64,000 nucleotides of DNA, from the NCBI GenBank assembly GCA_030998225.1, contig JAPYXD010000704.1, positions 5,580,001-5,644,000 on the forward strand, read 5' to 3'. This DNA is from Diplolepis rosae (taxonomy: Eukaryota > Arthropoda > Insecta > Hymenoptera > Diplolepididae). Shown piece by piece: positions 1-10,245 of this stretch. The position numbers were made by a program, and so were the translations under genes. Within the stretch, counting starts at the first letter, position 1; every line of letters begins with the position of its first letter. The notes beneath the pieces were generated by a model that saw only the letters and a program-made list of their open reading frames with translations, was not told where the DNA came from and did not search any database.

Positions 1-513
1 ACATTCTTTTTCGAAGCCAGCTGGTCTTGTGACGTCAGGAAACTGAGCAACTATACGATGATAATTTGTTGTGCCAACAATGGTTTTGACAGATATATAC
101 CTGCCGCCCGCTGCTTGACCGTTCGTTGCTAACCCAGTCGTTGAATCTATCAATCGTTTATTCTTTGGATCCACTAGCAGTCCGAAATGCGCGAGGAAGT
201 CCATTCCGATGATGGGAGTGTCGACGTCGGCTACAATCATTCGCCACTTGAAGCTTCGCCGCAATGATAAATTTAAATCAACCGCCACAGTGCCGTATGT
301 TGCTATCCGCGTCGAATTTGCTGCATATAGTTCATATGTACACTTGTGCCGATATCCACTTGTACGCTTTCGCGGATAGACACAAACGTCCGCACCAGTG
401 TCAATGAGAAAAGCTACTTTGCTATCCTTGTCCGTGATGAAGATGCGACGAGTGTGGAGGCCATCGTTGATCGCCGCTATCAGTGATGGCTGCTCTCGTT
501 TCCCGACTTCCAT
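1..513 (-). CDS. pol: Pol polyprotein, N-terminal part with aspartic protease (partial)
   Basis: The frame opens at an ATG at 513 that overlaps the last 34 bases of gag in another frame, and stays open to the window edge. It starts MEVGKREQPSL and carries the retroviral-type aspartic protease motif FLIDTGADVCVYP, followed by the flap and PIIGMDFLAHFGLLVD, the usual second protease landmark. It aligns through this region with element B (MELGKRVEP..., [29 protein letters not shown]). Reverse transcriptase, RNase H and integrase would lie beyond the edge. The overlapping ATG is conserved in both copies, which argues for reinitiation or frameshifting as the route to Pol; which one is used cannot be told from sequence. 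Confidence 0.82.
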   Translation of the reverse strand, partial: MEVGKREQPSLIAAINDGLHTRRIFITDKDSKVAFLIDTGADVCVYPRKRTSGYRHKCTYELYAANSTRIATYGTVAVDLNLSLRRSFKWRMIVADVDTPIIGMDFLAHFGLLVDPKNKRLIDSTTGLATNGQAAGGRYISVKTIVGTTNYHRIVAQFPDVTRPAGFEKEC

Positions 514-1328
514 GCACATGGTTCACGGCACTTGGTCGCTTTTTCTCCGAATTTATTGTGATACCAGCAAATTCTAGAATTTTTACTACTATCACGATTC
601 TGGGATGTCCGACGAAATCCTGGCTGTCCACGTCCGCGAGATCTGGATCGTTGATGCTGTCCTTGGGTCCTGCTGATTGCGCTTATCTCCAAGTGTATGA
701 GTTGCATTAACTCTTCCTTCAACGCCGCTATCGCGTTATCGTGTGAGACAGCGGAAATCCTGCCTTTTTCGGGCCGTATTTCGTGTACTCTATCCGCTAC
801 TTCGGCCATCGCTGTCAAAGATTTGTCCGACATTCCTGCCATGACGTGCTGAGTTGAAACTGGTAGTCGTGTCATCCAGAGATTTTGCAGAAAATCTTCA
901 TTAACGGACGTACCCGCGAGGTTCTTCAGATGACGCAAAAACTGGGACGGTGTGCGATCTCCTATCTCCTCGCCTTCCAGCAATTTCCTGACTCGCATGC
1001 TGCTAGAATCCGTCAGTCTTTTGATTAGTGCAGCTTTCAGGGCTTCATATTGGCCTTCCTCTGGCGGATTCTCGATGACGTCTTCTACTTCTTCCACGTA
1101 TTTTGGCTCCAGATTTGCGAGCACATATCCAAATTTTGTAGAATCTCGACTGATTCCTGCGATTGAAAACTGTGCCTCTAGTTGTCTGAACCAGAGCGAT
1201 ATTTTCTCGGGCCAGAAAGTCGGTACGCGGATCGAAACAGCGTGAGCAACAGCGGGCTCTACGCTACGTGTAGCTGAAACATTACCCCCTGTACTTTGTT
1301 CACCTTCACAACCTTTTCTCGTATTCAT
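480..1328 (-). CDS. gag: Gag protein with CHCC motif, element A
   Basis: Intact frame from ATG at 1328 (MNTRKGCEGEQ) to TGA at 480, about 282 residues. A longer frame reaches 1361, but only with a GTG, so the ATG is preferred. The middle resembles gypsy capsid (FWPEKISLWFRQLEAQF, later YEALKAALIKRL and PSQFLRHLKNLAG). The tail is Arg/Ser rich (RSRSRGRGQ) and then has CWYHNKFGEKATKCREPC, a CHCC pattern that should bind nucleic acid. The protein forms the particle and packages the RNA. The paralogue at 58433-59260 has two stops at otherwise aligned positions; this copy has none. Confidence 0.85.
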   Translation of the reverse strand: MNTRKGCEGEQSTGGNVSATRSVEPAVAHAVSIRVPTFWPEKISLWFRQLEAQFSIAGISRDSTKFGYVLANLEPKYVEEVEDVIENPPEEGQYEALKAALIKRLTDSSSMRVRKLLEGEEIGDRTPSQFLRHLKNLAGTSVNEDFLQNLWMTRLPVSTQHVMAGMSDKSLTAMAEVADRVHEIRPEKGRISAVSHDNAIAALKEELMQLIHLEISAISRTQGQHQRSRSRGRGQPGFRRTSQNRDSSKNSRICWYHNKFGEKATKCREPCAWKSGNESSHH

Positions 1329-1417
1329 TTTGAAGTTATATTGTTGCACAACACTTTTCACTGACAGCTTTCACCTCAACCCGTAATCGCGCAACCACTT
1401 ATTAATTCGCGTAACAA

Positions 1418-1435
1418 ATCACGTCGGGGTCACCA
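1418..1435 (-). promoter_or_regulatory. Primer binding site, tRNA-Trp
   Basis: The minus strand reads TGGTGACCCCGACGTGAT, the complement of the 3' end of insect tRNA-Trp including CCA (tRNA end as I remember it). It lies three bases from the LTR end. The same 18 bases occur at 59341-59358 in element B. It would prime minus-strand DNA synthesis. Confidence 0.85.
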
Positions 1436-1438
1436 ATT

Positions 1439-1930
1439 TGTGGTAATTGGGGAAGGTGAAATGTTCTGTGAAATAAATATACACTATATAAACAATAAAA
1501 ATATATTTTAACTAAGGTATTTTCAACGAGTACAATGTGGTCGAGCGACGATGTGATCGCTATGACTGTCGGCTAGAGTACTGTCCTTTTGCCCTGGAAG
1601 ACGCTCTTCCAGGAGCTTTCTAAAAACCCCTAATTTAAGAGAAAGTATAGAAAATATAATATCTGCAAGTTCTTAAACTACGTGAGAAAAATCGGTTTTG
1701 CAGTGTTTACTCAGGAGACACCGAAGTCTGCGCGCCAGGCAGTTTAGACTCTAATCCTTTAAATTACTTTACTGCACTCTACCTAGATGTACTGCTGTCG
1801 TATACAATATAACTGAATATAATTCTGTGCTCGACGAATTGCAAAACAATATAATAACTCCACGGCAAGGATACAAAAATATTAAAATATTAAAATATTA
1901 AAATTTTAGATTTAAAATATACTCGCTACA
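1439..1930 (-). repeat. 5' LTR of gypsy element A
   Basis: On the plus strand it begins TGTGGTAATTGG directly after the primer binding site, so that end is secure. The far end is placed at 1930 (minus strand starts TGTAGCGAGTATA) because element B's LTR starts similarly with TGTGGCG. That boundary is inferred: the partner LTR is not in the window. Length would be 492 bp, close to the 542 bp of element B. Confidence 0.55.
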
Positions 1931-4418
1931 TCCTCTTATTTTTATTTGTTATTTTGATATATTTTTTATTTCTTGAAGACTCGATCTCAATGTGTCGCTT
2001 ATAATTTGAAACATAGTTTTATGAAGGAACATTTTTTTTGTCTCCAAATTTGATTACGATCAAAATTGGTAATTCTATTTCTTATCAACAATTCAATTGT
2101 TCCTTAAAATCATTAATTTGGAAAATCGAAGTATCGAACCGTTGTATCGCTGAATAGTCTAATTGCAATGTTTAATTAATCTGGTTTCATTTTGTAAATC
2201 AACATTCAACATTCTTTTCTTGAGTGTCCATTTAAATGTAAATTCCGACAGAATTCGAAACAGCAGTAGGTACTCCAGATGCAAAATCTGCAATAGACAA
2301 GTTGGTATTATCTTACCACTAAAAGCTCTACACTCACACACACATCCATATATATTCACCCAAATACGCTTCGCTTGATATAAAGGAAATCTACTATTAA
2401 CTTAGTGCTGACCGGTGTATAAATAACGTGGTAAATGGCACATTTTTGTAGGTGTTCCGTTGTAAGCTATAAGTTAAAACCAAGCGTGATAAATTGGGTA
2501 AATGCAATTCATGTTAGATTAGATTAGATCAGATCTCGCCTCTATGTTCGCAATGTCTAAAGTCTTCTATAAATCCCAATGAATGTTATCGATGCAAAAA
2601 TGAGTAAGGATGAAGAAGCATACGATGCAATACACTCAATTAATTTGAATACTCAAATTGATATTTTTATTTGTATTATATTTTCTTTGAATAAAAAAAT
2701 TCAGATATGAACTCATCAACTAACTTATCTGCTTCTCTTGTTTATTTTATGAATTATTGCGAAACATTCTCGTTGCGCAAGGCGTGTGAATACTTTAAAT
2801 AACTACGGTTATAATACGTTAGTGCGCTAAATTAGTCCATGCATACTTAATAATTAAGAAAATAAGCAGAGAAAATAAAAGCAATTAATGTAAATTTGTG
2901 ATTATTAACCAGGATTTATTACTATTGAATATTAATGTTCTGTTAAGCAAATTACATTCGCGAGGAGAAAATTATTTACTGTTTGGAAAGTCGTTTAGCC
3001 AAACGCATCTTACATTTTTTCCACTTTCATCGGGACGATTTCCTACTTCCTGAATTAAAAAACAATTTGTATTACCTATTCGGAAGATCTATTCTGTCAA
3101 ATAATAAGAGCATTAATTTACATTTTTAATGCATGCAAGATATAAGATATAGGAATAATGTGGTACTGTTTTTGATAAACAAAATTCATATTTTAATAAA
3201 TTATTAGGGTTTAAAATTTTTTTAAATAATTTTTCTAATCTATTTCCATTCTGTATTTGTTCAGCTTGTACATAAAAGCACATATTTTATTGACCTATGT
3301 GTGGGAATTTTTAAAGTTTTACTACAAAATTATTCGCATGCCTAGCACAGAAATTCTCTCGCTTATACATGGATTGACATAGATGTACAGGACAGTGAAA
3401 ATTATATGGATTATTGCGCATTAGTCTTGAATGCTGGACAGTCTACCTGGCAATCCTGCTTCTATGTTCATGGCCCTGCCTTGTGATATATTAGTAAGGG
3501 TCGCAGGTTTCCCTTCTGATTAAGTTCCTGTTTCACAGTAGCCTCTGGGCCAAGTGAATCCTCAGATGGTTAATGACCCGAGGAATTGCTGACATACTGA
3601 TGCATACCAACATAATACCTAATATTAGTCAATCTCTAAATTATTTATTGATAGATCGAATTTTCTATTCATTAAAATTAAATACTTCAGTTAAATAGTT
3701 TCCTCACAACTAATTTCATTTAATGATTTATTCCTAGCTATCTAATTTGTTTAGTCTGATTGATTTTTTAGTTAATTTGACTTTATAAATCGATGAAATA
3801 AATAAAATTATGTCACTGGATGAAATTAATAAAAAAAACTACTTATTAAAATCAAGAAAATAAAATTTACTGTTCAGGCATAAAAATTGGGTAAAATGTC
3901 AGGATTTTAGAAAATCGGGGTTGAATATGCAAAAAATATAATTTTTGGCACTTTTCAATTACACAGAGACACAAAAAAACGAATAAAATTAAGTAATCGA
4001 CTTGTAAACCAGCACGATTACTGGTTTTTCGTGGCTTAAATAACTGAAAATATGGTTAATTCCACCAAATTCTTAATCGAATGTACAACTTTTTGAGTTA
4101 ATTTTATTCGAATTTAACCTGCGATCCCAGTTTTTTCAGTACATGATACATAGTGTTTTTAAGGTGCAAACGAAAACTTATAAATTTCAGTCCATAGAAA
4201 AAATACGAGAAAGTTCGCATCAACAAAGAAAACTTTGTACAAAAGTCATATTTGTCTTCCTTGAAGTTTAATTTAATTAGGTTAACGATTTGGTAATTCC
4301 ACGGAGAACATGTCAGTTCTGTGTTCTATACATTGTTACCTATACACATATTGTATAAATTATATTACACTATTAGAAACAGCCGAAATTTTCCAAACCA
4401 CGTAACTATAGCTTTGCT
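1931..4418. other. AT-rich stretch without recognisable gene
   Basis: No frame with recognisable similarity and no inverted or tandem repeat that I can support. A less AT-rich patch at about 3410-3600 has no convincing frame or structure. Confidence 0.5.
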
Positions 4419-4652
4419 TAATTGAGGGGCTGGATGTAATAACGGGCTTAGCGCTCGGATCTCCTCAAACATGACGTCTCGGTTACCGGCTTCCGAAGTC
4501 AAGAAAATAAATAATGCTAAATATAATGGTATTTTTACATTCTCATCATGGATGAGAAGGTATTGGTTTTATGTGAAAAATGACTTTCGAAAATTTCATC
4601 AAATCTTTACGTTTTGAGACCCCCTGAGTCCGAAAAAAGGGTTTTTACGCAA

Positions 4653-4673
4653 GTGTCTGTCTGTCTGTCTGTA
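4653..4673. repeat. (TCTG)n simple repeat
   Basis: About five TCTG units, followed by GTAGGTCGTGTGCGGCATAA. A similar unit-free phrase (GTCCGTGTACGCCATAACTC) occurs near 11319, suggesting both come from one dispersed repeat. Confidence 0.7.
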
Positions 4674-4813
4674 GGTCGTGTGCGGCATAACTCTCGATAG
4701 AATTATCAGATTGAATTGAGCTTTGGTACACTTTATCGGAGCCGAAAAAGTAAGGACAAGTGCGTTAACCAGCCACATCAAATCAAAATTGAGGGATTGA
4801 GCACTAATTTTGT

Positions 4814-5061
4814 GTGACTATGCGGCCGATCGAATCGAAAAAATCCGATCCGAAGAAGGGTGCTCCGAATGTCAAATAGTCGACATTCGACTATGCGGCC
4901 GATCGAATCGAAAAAATCCGATCCGAAGAAGGGTGCTCCGAATGTCAAATAGTCGACATTCGACTATGCGGCCGATCGAATCGAAAAAATCCGATCCGAC
5001 AAATAAGGCGAATCGAATCGAATTTGCGACATTCGATCCGACAAAATGCACACGTCTAATC
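4814..5061 (+). repeat. 73-bp minisatellite, array 1 (about 3.3 copies)
   Basis: Units start with GACTATGCGGCCGATCGAAT at 4816, 4889 and 4962, exactly 73 bp apart. The last unit degenerates into an end block (GACAAATAAGGCGAATCG ... CACACGTCTAAT) shared with array 2. Open frames here are a by-product of the unit length being 1 modulo 3. Confidence 0.9.
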
Positions 5062-5674
5062 TAGAGTTCAATATGGCAGACTAACATTTTAAGAAATACT
5101 CATAAACCTTTAGATAATATTATATACTATTATATTATTATATCATAATAATATATAACTATTATATTATAATAATCTATGATAATAACCCAAAGCCTAA
5201 AAAACTCGGCTAGTTCGAACTTTAAATTTCGTGTTTTGGACATCTTTTCTCAAATACATTTCTTTTCAAAGTGTGCATCTATTCAAGCATGTTCACACAG
5301 CATTGTTGTAATAAACTTACATAATTTTTATTGTAAAATTACTACAGAGATTTTTATCAGTGTACTTAAACGCGTTTGAAATCTTTTCATATCTTTTGGT
5401 AAAGATTGTTTGGGAAAAAGGTTTCTAAACATGATCAGGTGTATTGTGAATTGTAGTTGTACTAGTAATCACCAATAAAGGGTAGATTTCTTAGTTCAAA
5501 TATAAATTGAAATTATATATGTGAAGCGTTCTCGTACAAACAGACCACCTAGGAAGTGAAGCTGATAATATTCTTGCAACTACTCTCGGCTAAATGCTAT
5601 TCCCGGCATTATTATACACACTTAATATTATCTGCTTTACAATCTACGGATATAAATATGTAATGAACGTTTAT

Positions 5675-5862
5675 GTGTCGAATATTCGACTTCCGAAGTG
5701 CGTCCGTCGAATGTGGAATAATCGACATCCGGAGCATGTCCGATCGAATGACAGATTTTTAACTTTCGACCGGCGCAGTATGTAGTTTGCAATTTTTAAT
5801 CAGACATTACACAATAAACATTGAATAGTTGTATTTTAATTTTATATCGTCATATTTAAAGA
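5675..5862 (-). repeat. Inverted, decayed minisatellite piece with flank
   Basis: 5680-5780 contains palindromic GTCGAATATTCGAC-like and CCGATCGAAT words of the 73-bp unit in opposite orientation. The following bases (GTATGTAGTTTGCAATTTTT onward to 5862) match the reverse complement of about 7195-7290. It is one arm of an inverted pair inside the 4419-8007 element. Confidence 0.65.
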
Positions 5863-7194
5863 ATAAACAAATATTAATTATTTCAATTTGACACATTAAT
5901 GTTACATAATTTTAACTAATTTTTTTAAAATATATAATTATTCATTTAATTAAATATAAATATAATATTAAATGTAAAATAATTTGTGAATACATTTTTC
6001 ATGTTATTATTAATAGTTTATCATATCGGAATCGTAAGTCGAAAGAATTCGTTTTTTTCATATGTGATTTATTCATATCATTTAAAGGAATGTGCATTAA
6101 AATTGTTTGAAGAATCAGGCAACGTGATTTTTATTTGATAAAATAACTACAAAATCAAATTCTATACGCCTGAAAACTCGAGAAAAATAATTATACGCAC
6201 AGGGACTATACACAGTTATAGATATTTAACAATTTTAATATATTTAACCAACTCATCAAAATTTATCCTATACTATGAATCTCTGCAACTGAAACAAGAC
6301 ATAACAATTTTAATTTTGGAAATTTGAATAAATCTTACACAATAAAACTCTGTACGATAAAAGAGTAAACCCTACTGAACATAATTTTATCAATAAGTTT
6401 TTAAGCACAATGAAATTGTACACTAAATTATATAAATTAAATTTTGTACATTTAAATAAACTCTATTAGAATCTACAAAAAATTTTATGCACCCGATTAA
6501 ATAAATTTTTATTAGTTTAATTTCAAGGCCATGACACACATACCCGATTACTACCTTACTTTTTTAAACCAACTTCCAGCCACACGAAATAAGATATCGA
6601 TTTGAAGTTTTGAGAACTTAAATGAAAGGCACTAAGAAATGTTTATGATTAAAAAATAATTTTTTTCCACATTTTTTTATCTAAATTGTTATTAGAATTG
6701 TAAAAATTTAGAAGTAAAAAAAGTCCCTTCGTGACTCTTATTCAAGAGCCTAAAATTTCAACTCGATTTCTGAAGATATTCGAAAAAAATGTTATATCTA
6801 TACACTGCTGCTCAGAATTATTTACAAATTCCTGCAACATCCAGAAGTTCAGACAGATTGTTCACGAGTAAACGAACAATCTCTGAAGAGAAAAGAGGTC
6901 TGCAGCCACCCTCTTATGTAAAAGAGTATATTTATTTGTATGAAAATCATGAGTTCTTAAAGCAATTATAATAAAGATAAGAGTTTCTTTATAACATTAC
7001 TCGTATTTATTTTATACCTATATACTTTTATTATTAATAGACCAGCATACAAATTTCAAACTATGTTGCACACACTTTCTCAAATAATCAGTCTCAAAAA
7101 AAGTAGAATTTAAAAACAGTAAAATTAAAGAAAAATCCGACTTAAGCAGAAAGAAAACAATCTGAATTGTGCATAAGACTAAAAATAGTAAATT

Positions 7195-7590
7195 CTTTCG
7201 ACTATGGCGATATAAAATTAAAATACAATTATACAATGTATGTATATTGTGTGATGTCTGGTTAAAAGTTGCAAACTACATCCTGCGCTCATCGAATGTT
7301 CAATATCCGAATTGAGGCGCTTCGGATGTCGAATATTTGACATTCGACGGACGGCCGATCGAATCGAAAAAATCCGATCCGAAGAAGGGTGCTTCGGATG
7401 TCGAATATTCGACATTCGACTATACGGCCGATCGAATCGAAAAAATCCGATCCGAAGAAGGATGCTTCGAATGTCGAATATTCGACATTCGACTATGCGG
7501 CCGATCGAATCAAAAAAATCCGATCCGACAAATAAGGTGAATCGAATCGAATTTGCGACATTCGATCTGACAGAATGCACACGTCTAATG
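7195..7590 (+). repeat. 73-bp minisatellite, array 2, with inverted flank
   Basis: GGCCGATCGAATC recurs at 7353, 7426 and 7499 (73-bp period). Units contain the palindrome TGTCGAATATTCGACA. The right end block is the same as in array 1. The left flank (7195-7290) pairs with 5780-5862 in inverted orientation. Confidence 0.88.
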
Positions 7591-7778
7591 AGAATGTGTT
7601 CCTTAAGGCCGATAGAGCCTTAAGTAAATTGAATTTCCTGTTTCACTTAAACTGAAGAAGAAATTTAGTGAATTTGAGAAAATGAGTAATTCACATCATT
7701 TTTAATATTATAAAATTGGTTTGATCTTCAGTATTAAATTATAAGAAATAAACTTAAATGTATGCGAAGAGCACAAGA

Positions 7779-7905
7779 CCGAGCGCGAAGCGCGAGGTCC
7801 AGAAAGATCGGAGCGCGAAGCGCGACGATCAAATCGCGCGCCCTAGGCGCGCTCAAGCTTGCGAGCGAAGCGCCCGATGAGAATGTGCCCGCGAAGCGGG
7901 CAGAT
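7779..7905. repeat. GC-rich segment of short GCGCGAAGCGCG palindromes
   Basis: A patch of strikingly different composition with repeated GAGCGCGAAGCGCGA, GCGCGCCCTAGGCGCGC and CCGCGAAGCGGG. It lies just inside the right inverted end of the 4419-8007 element. Each word is a small hairpin with a GAA loop. No frame is recognised. Confidence 0.7.
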
Positions 7906-8007
7906 TTTTTTATTTAATTTTCTTGACTTCGAAAAATCGGTAACCGAGACGTCACATTTGAGGAGATCCGAGCGCTAAGCCGCTTATTGTATCCGGCCCC
8001 TCAATTA

Positions 8008-9629
8008 CCGTATTTGATCAAATTAAGACTTTGAATATTCAACAAATTTCCAAAAGTGCTGAGAGCAAATTTTAATGTTCTTTGTATTTGACGTTTCTTC
8101 AGCGCTGTAATGAAATATATTTTCTCTAAGGTCATGTAACAACCAAACCATCTGATCAATATGGTAATTATTTAGTCTGTCACCTCCCAATTTTTCAAAT
8201 AAAATTTTTTTTTTTCAAATATATTGTTTTATGATTATAAAAATTCAAGAGCTGATAGACCTTCTTTAGTGGCTTTTCATTGATCTCACAAATTTTTGAC
8301 TTGATATCTTATTTTGCATGGTCAAGAGTTTGCAGACAAAAAATTACCATATTGATCATATGATCTGGTTGATTCATGGCCTTAAGTATGAGATACTAAA
8401 AGTGTAAAATACAGAATACTCAAAAAAATTTATATATTTCTTCTTTATTCTTTCACTATCAGAAAATTATATGATTTTGTTGTTTTATGGACAATAAAAT
8501 GTTTGGTTGATCCAAAAAGTTATTTGCTTGATCCAATAAAATTATTTTATTAACTTAACAACATTTTTTGTTCAGTAAAATTTCGTTGATGCAACTAGAA
8601 ATTCAATTGATTCAACCAAATAATTAGAATTCCAATAATTTTTTTTCCTAAGTTATTCTGTGATTCAATAAAGAGAATGTATAATACAAGTAAGTGATAT
8701 GACTAAAACAATGGCTCCATTAGAAAGCGATTGGGTGAAAAAGTCGACTCATATATCTAAAAATAAGTACTCATTATTCACACAATAGTGAAAAGTAAAC
8801 GTAACAAAAAGAAGACAAAAGAACAACGCACTTAGCATTTTGCATAGATTTATTCCGAGGGCGTGTCTCACAGATTTTCACACATCGGTTACTCTCTTTT
8901 TAACACTATTGCCGTAAGATATATAGGTGGAAAAGAATTCTCTTATTTCTTTAATTAGTGCAGAAGAATTTCATATGATAAGGAGAAACCAAAATTTAGA
9001 AGCTTTAAGAAAAATTATTCTAACTTTTCACAAATTGTAAAAATTAGTTAATCAGATTACCTTTTAATGCTTTCATATTGAAAACTTTCGTAACTAATAA
9101 TGAATTCATAATCAAACGTACAAAGTAAAAAGTTATGAAATTTACATTCTTAGAATACTTCACAAAAGTCAATCGGCAGTTGACAAAGCTTATGCATCAA
9201 TCTGAAACTTTAAGCAAATCTGACCTCACATAAAGAAAGAACCAATGCAAAGAAATTCAAAATTTTGAGCTACTTTTTTAAGTATATAAATACTATTATA
9301 CCTAGAAGTGCAGATGCGACTTGTCTGAATTTAATATATACCATAAAAGATATTTCCTAAATCTTGCGTGACGTGCGGCATTTTAGCAAAGTTTTTCTGA
9401 AGATACAGGATTTTCCAATTAGAGGTTCCATTTTCTGATTTTTCTAAATCATTTCTAAATCTGATTTAGAAGAAAAACGCGTACTTTTTTGTGAAAAATC
9501 ATTTGATTTTTATTTCATTCAATAGCGGAAGGTTTGCCATTAATAATGAAAAACAATATCATTCATATGGTCTCCACGGCTACGTTTACAGGACCATGTC
9601 CTTTTCATGAAATTTCATGAAATTTCGTC
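8008..9629. other. No gene recognised
   Basis: AT-rich sequence with only short chance frames. No repeat or RNA structure that I can support. Confidence 0.5.
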
Positions 9630-10245
9630 GATAATGGCACGAATCTTATCTTTGAGTTGTTGAATTGACTGAGGAGCATCAGCATAAACCTTATCTTTCA
9701 CGTAACCCTAAAGAAAAAAATCTGCAGGTGTTAAATCGCATGATCTCGACGGCCAATTGTAATCGCCGTTTCGAGAAATCACTCGGCCTGGAAACTTTTC
9801 ACGTAAAAAAACGACGGTTTCGCCACTCGTGTGGCACGTAGCGCCGTCTTGTTGGATATAAACATTGTCCACATCCATATCTTCATATTCTGGCCAAAAA
9901 AATTTATTAATCATGGTTCGGTAGCGCAATTCATTCACCGAAACAGCCGCTCCAGCTTAATTTTCTAAAAAATAAGGCCCAATGACCCCTCCTGCCCAAA
10001 AACCACAGCAAACAGTTACACGTTGCGGATAGAGAGGCTTTTCAATAATCATTTTTGGGTCTTCCAAGCCCCAAATGCGATAATTCTTCTTATTAACGTA
10101 GCCTCCAAGGTCAAAATGAGCCTCATCGATTATAAAGATTTTTCTGTGAAATTCAGGTTTATTTTAATGAATTTTTGTAGTGAGTTTTAACAATTTCCAT
10201 GCGTTGTTGAAGCGTGTTTCGTACCAACTTTTTTTTTATAAAGAG
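9630..10245 (-). pseudogene. Tc1/mariner-superfamily transposase, D-41-D type, decayed
   Basis: The minus strand reads an N-terminal piece (LQQRMEIVKTHYKN) joined almost directly to the catalytic core, so about 150 residues are missing. The core has IDEAHFDLGGYVNKKNYRIWG (first Asp), YIQQDGATCHTS (second Asp) and CDLTPADFFL (third acidic residue). I count 41 residues between the second and third Asp. An in-frame TAG replaces the Trp after FFL, and the frame resumes with GYVKDKVYADAPQSIQQLKD. Another stop lies in the stretch before AGAAVSVNELRYR. A DD41D spacing is known from the rosa group; assignment to it is inference. Confidence 0.8.

Larger units (their letters stand above)
1..1930 (-). 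mobile_element. Ty3/gypsy retrotransposon, CsRn1-like (element A), cut by window edge
   Basis: Read on the minus strand this is a 5' LTR (1930 to 1439), a tRNA-Trp primer binding site, gag and the start of pol, running off the left edge. Gag ends in a C-x2-H...C...C pattern (CWYHNKFGEKATKC, then PC) instead of the usual CCHC knuckle. As I know the family, a CHCC Gag together with tRNA-Trp priming marks the CsRn1/Kabuki clade. Nothing visible is broken: gag has no internal stop and pol is open for its whole visible length. This contrasts with the related element B at 55365-59903. The other LTR and any target duplication lie outside the window. Confidence 0.88.
4419..8007. mobile_element. Putative non-autonomous DNA transposon with about 95-bp inverted ends and inner minisatellites
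   Basis: 4419-4514 and 7911-8007 are inverted copies. Both read inward TAATTGAGGGGC(T/C)GGAT, then CTTAGCGCTCGGATCTCCTC and GACGTCTCGGTTACCG, then GAAGTCAAGAAAA. Between them lie two direct 73-bp minisatellite arrays (4814-5061, 7300-7590) and an inverted, decayed array piece with its flank (5675-5862 against 7195-7300). No transposase frame was found inside. I see no clear target duplication, so the outer boundary is uncertain by a few bases. A pair of unrelated repeats in inverted orientation is the alternative. Confidence 0.6.

Noticed and set aside
4814..5064. 84-codon plus-strand frame with internal peptide repeats
   Set aside because: Fully explained by the 73-bp minisatellite; the same holds for the frames at 7218-7623.
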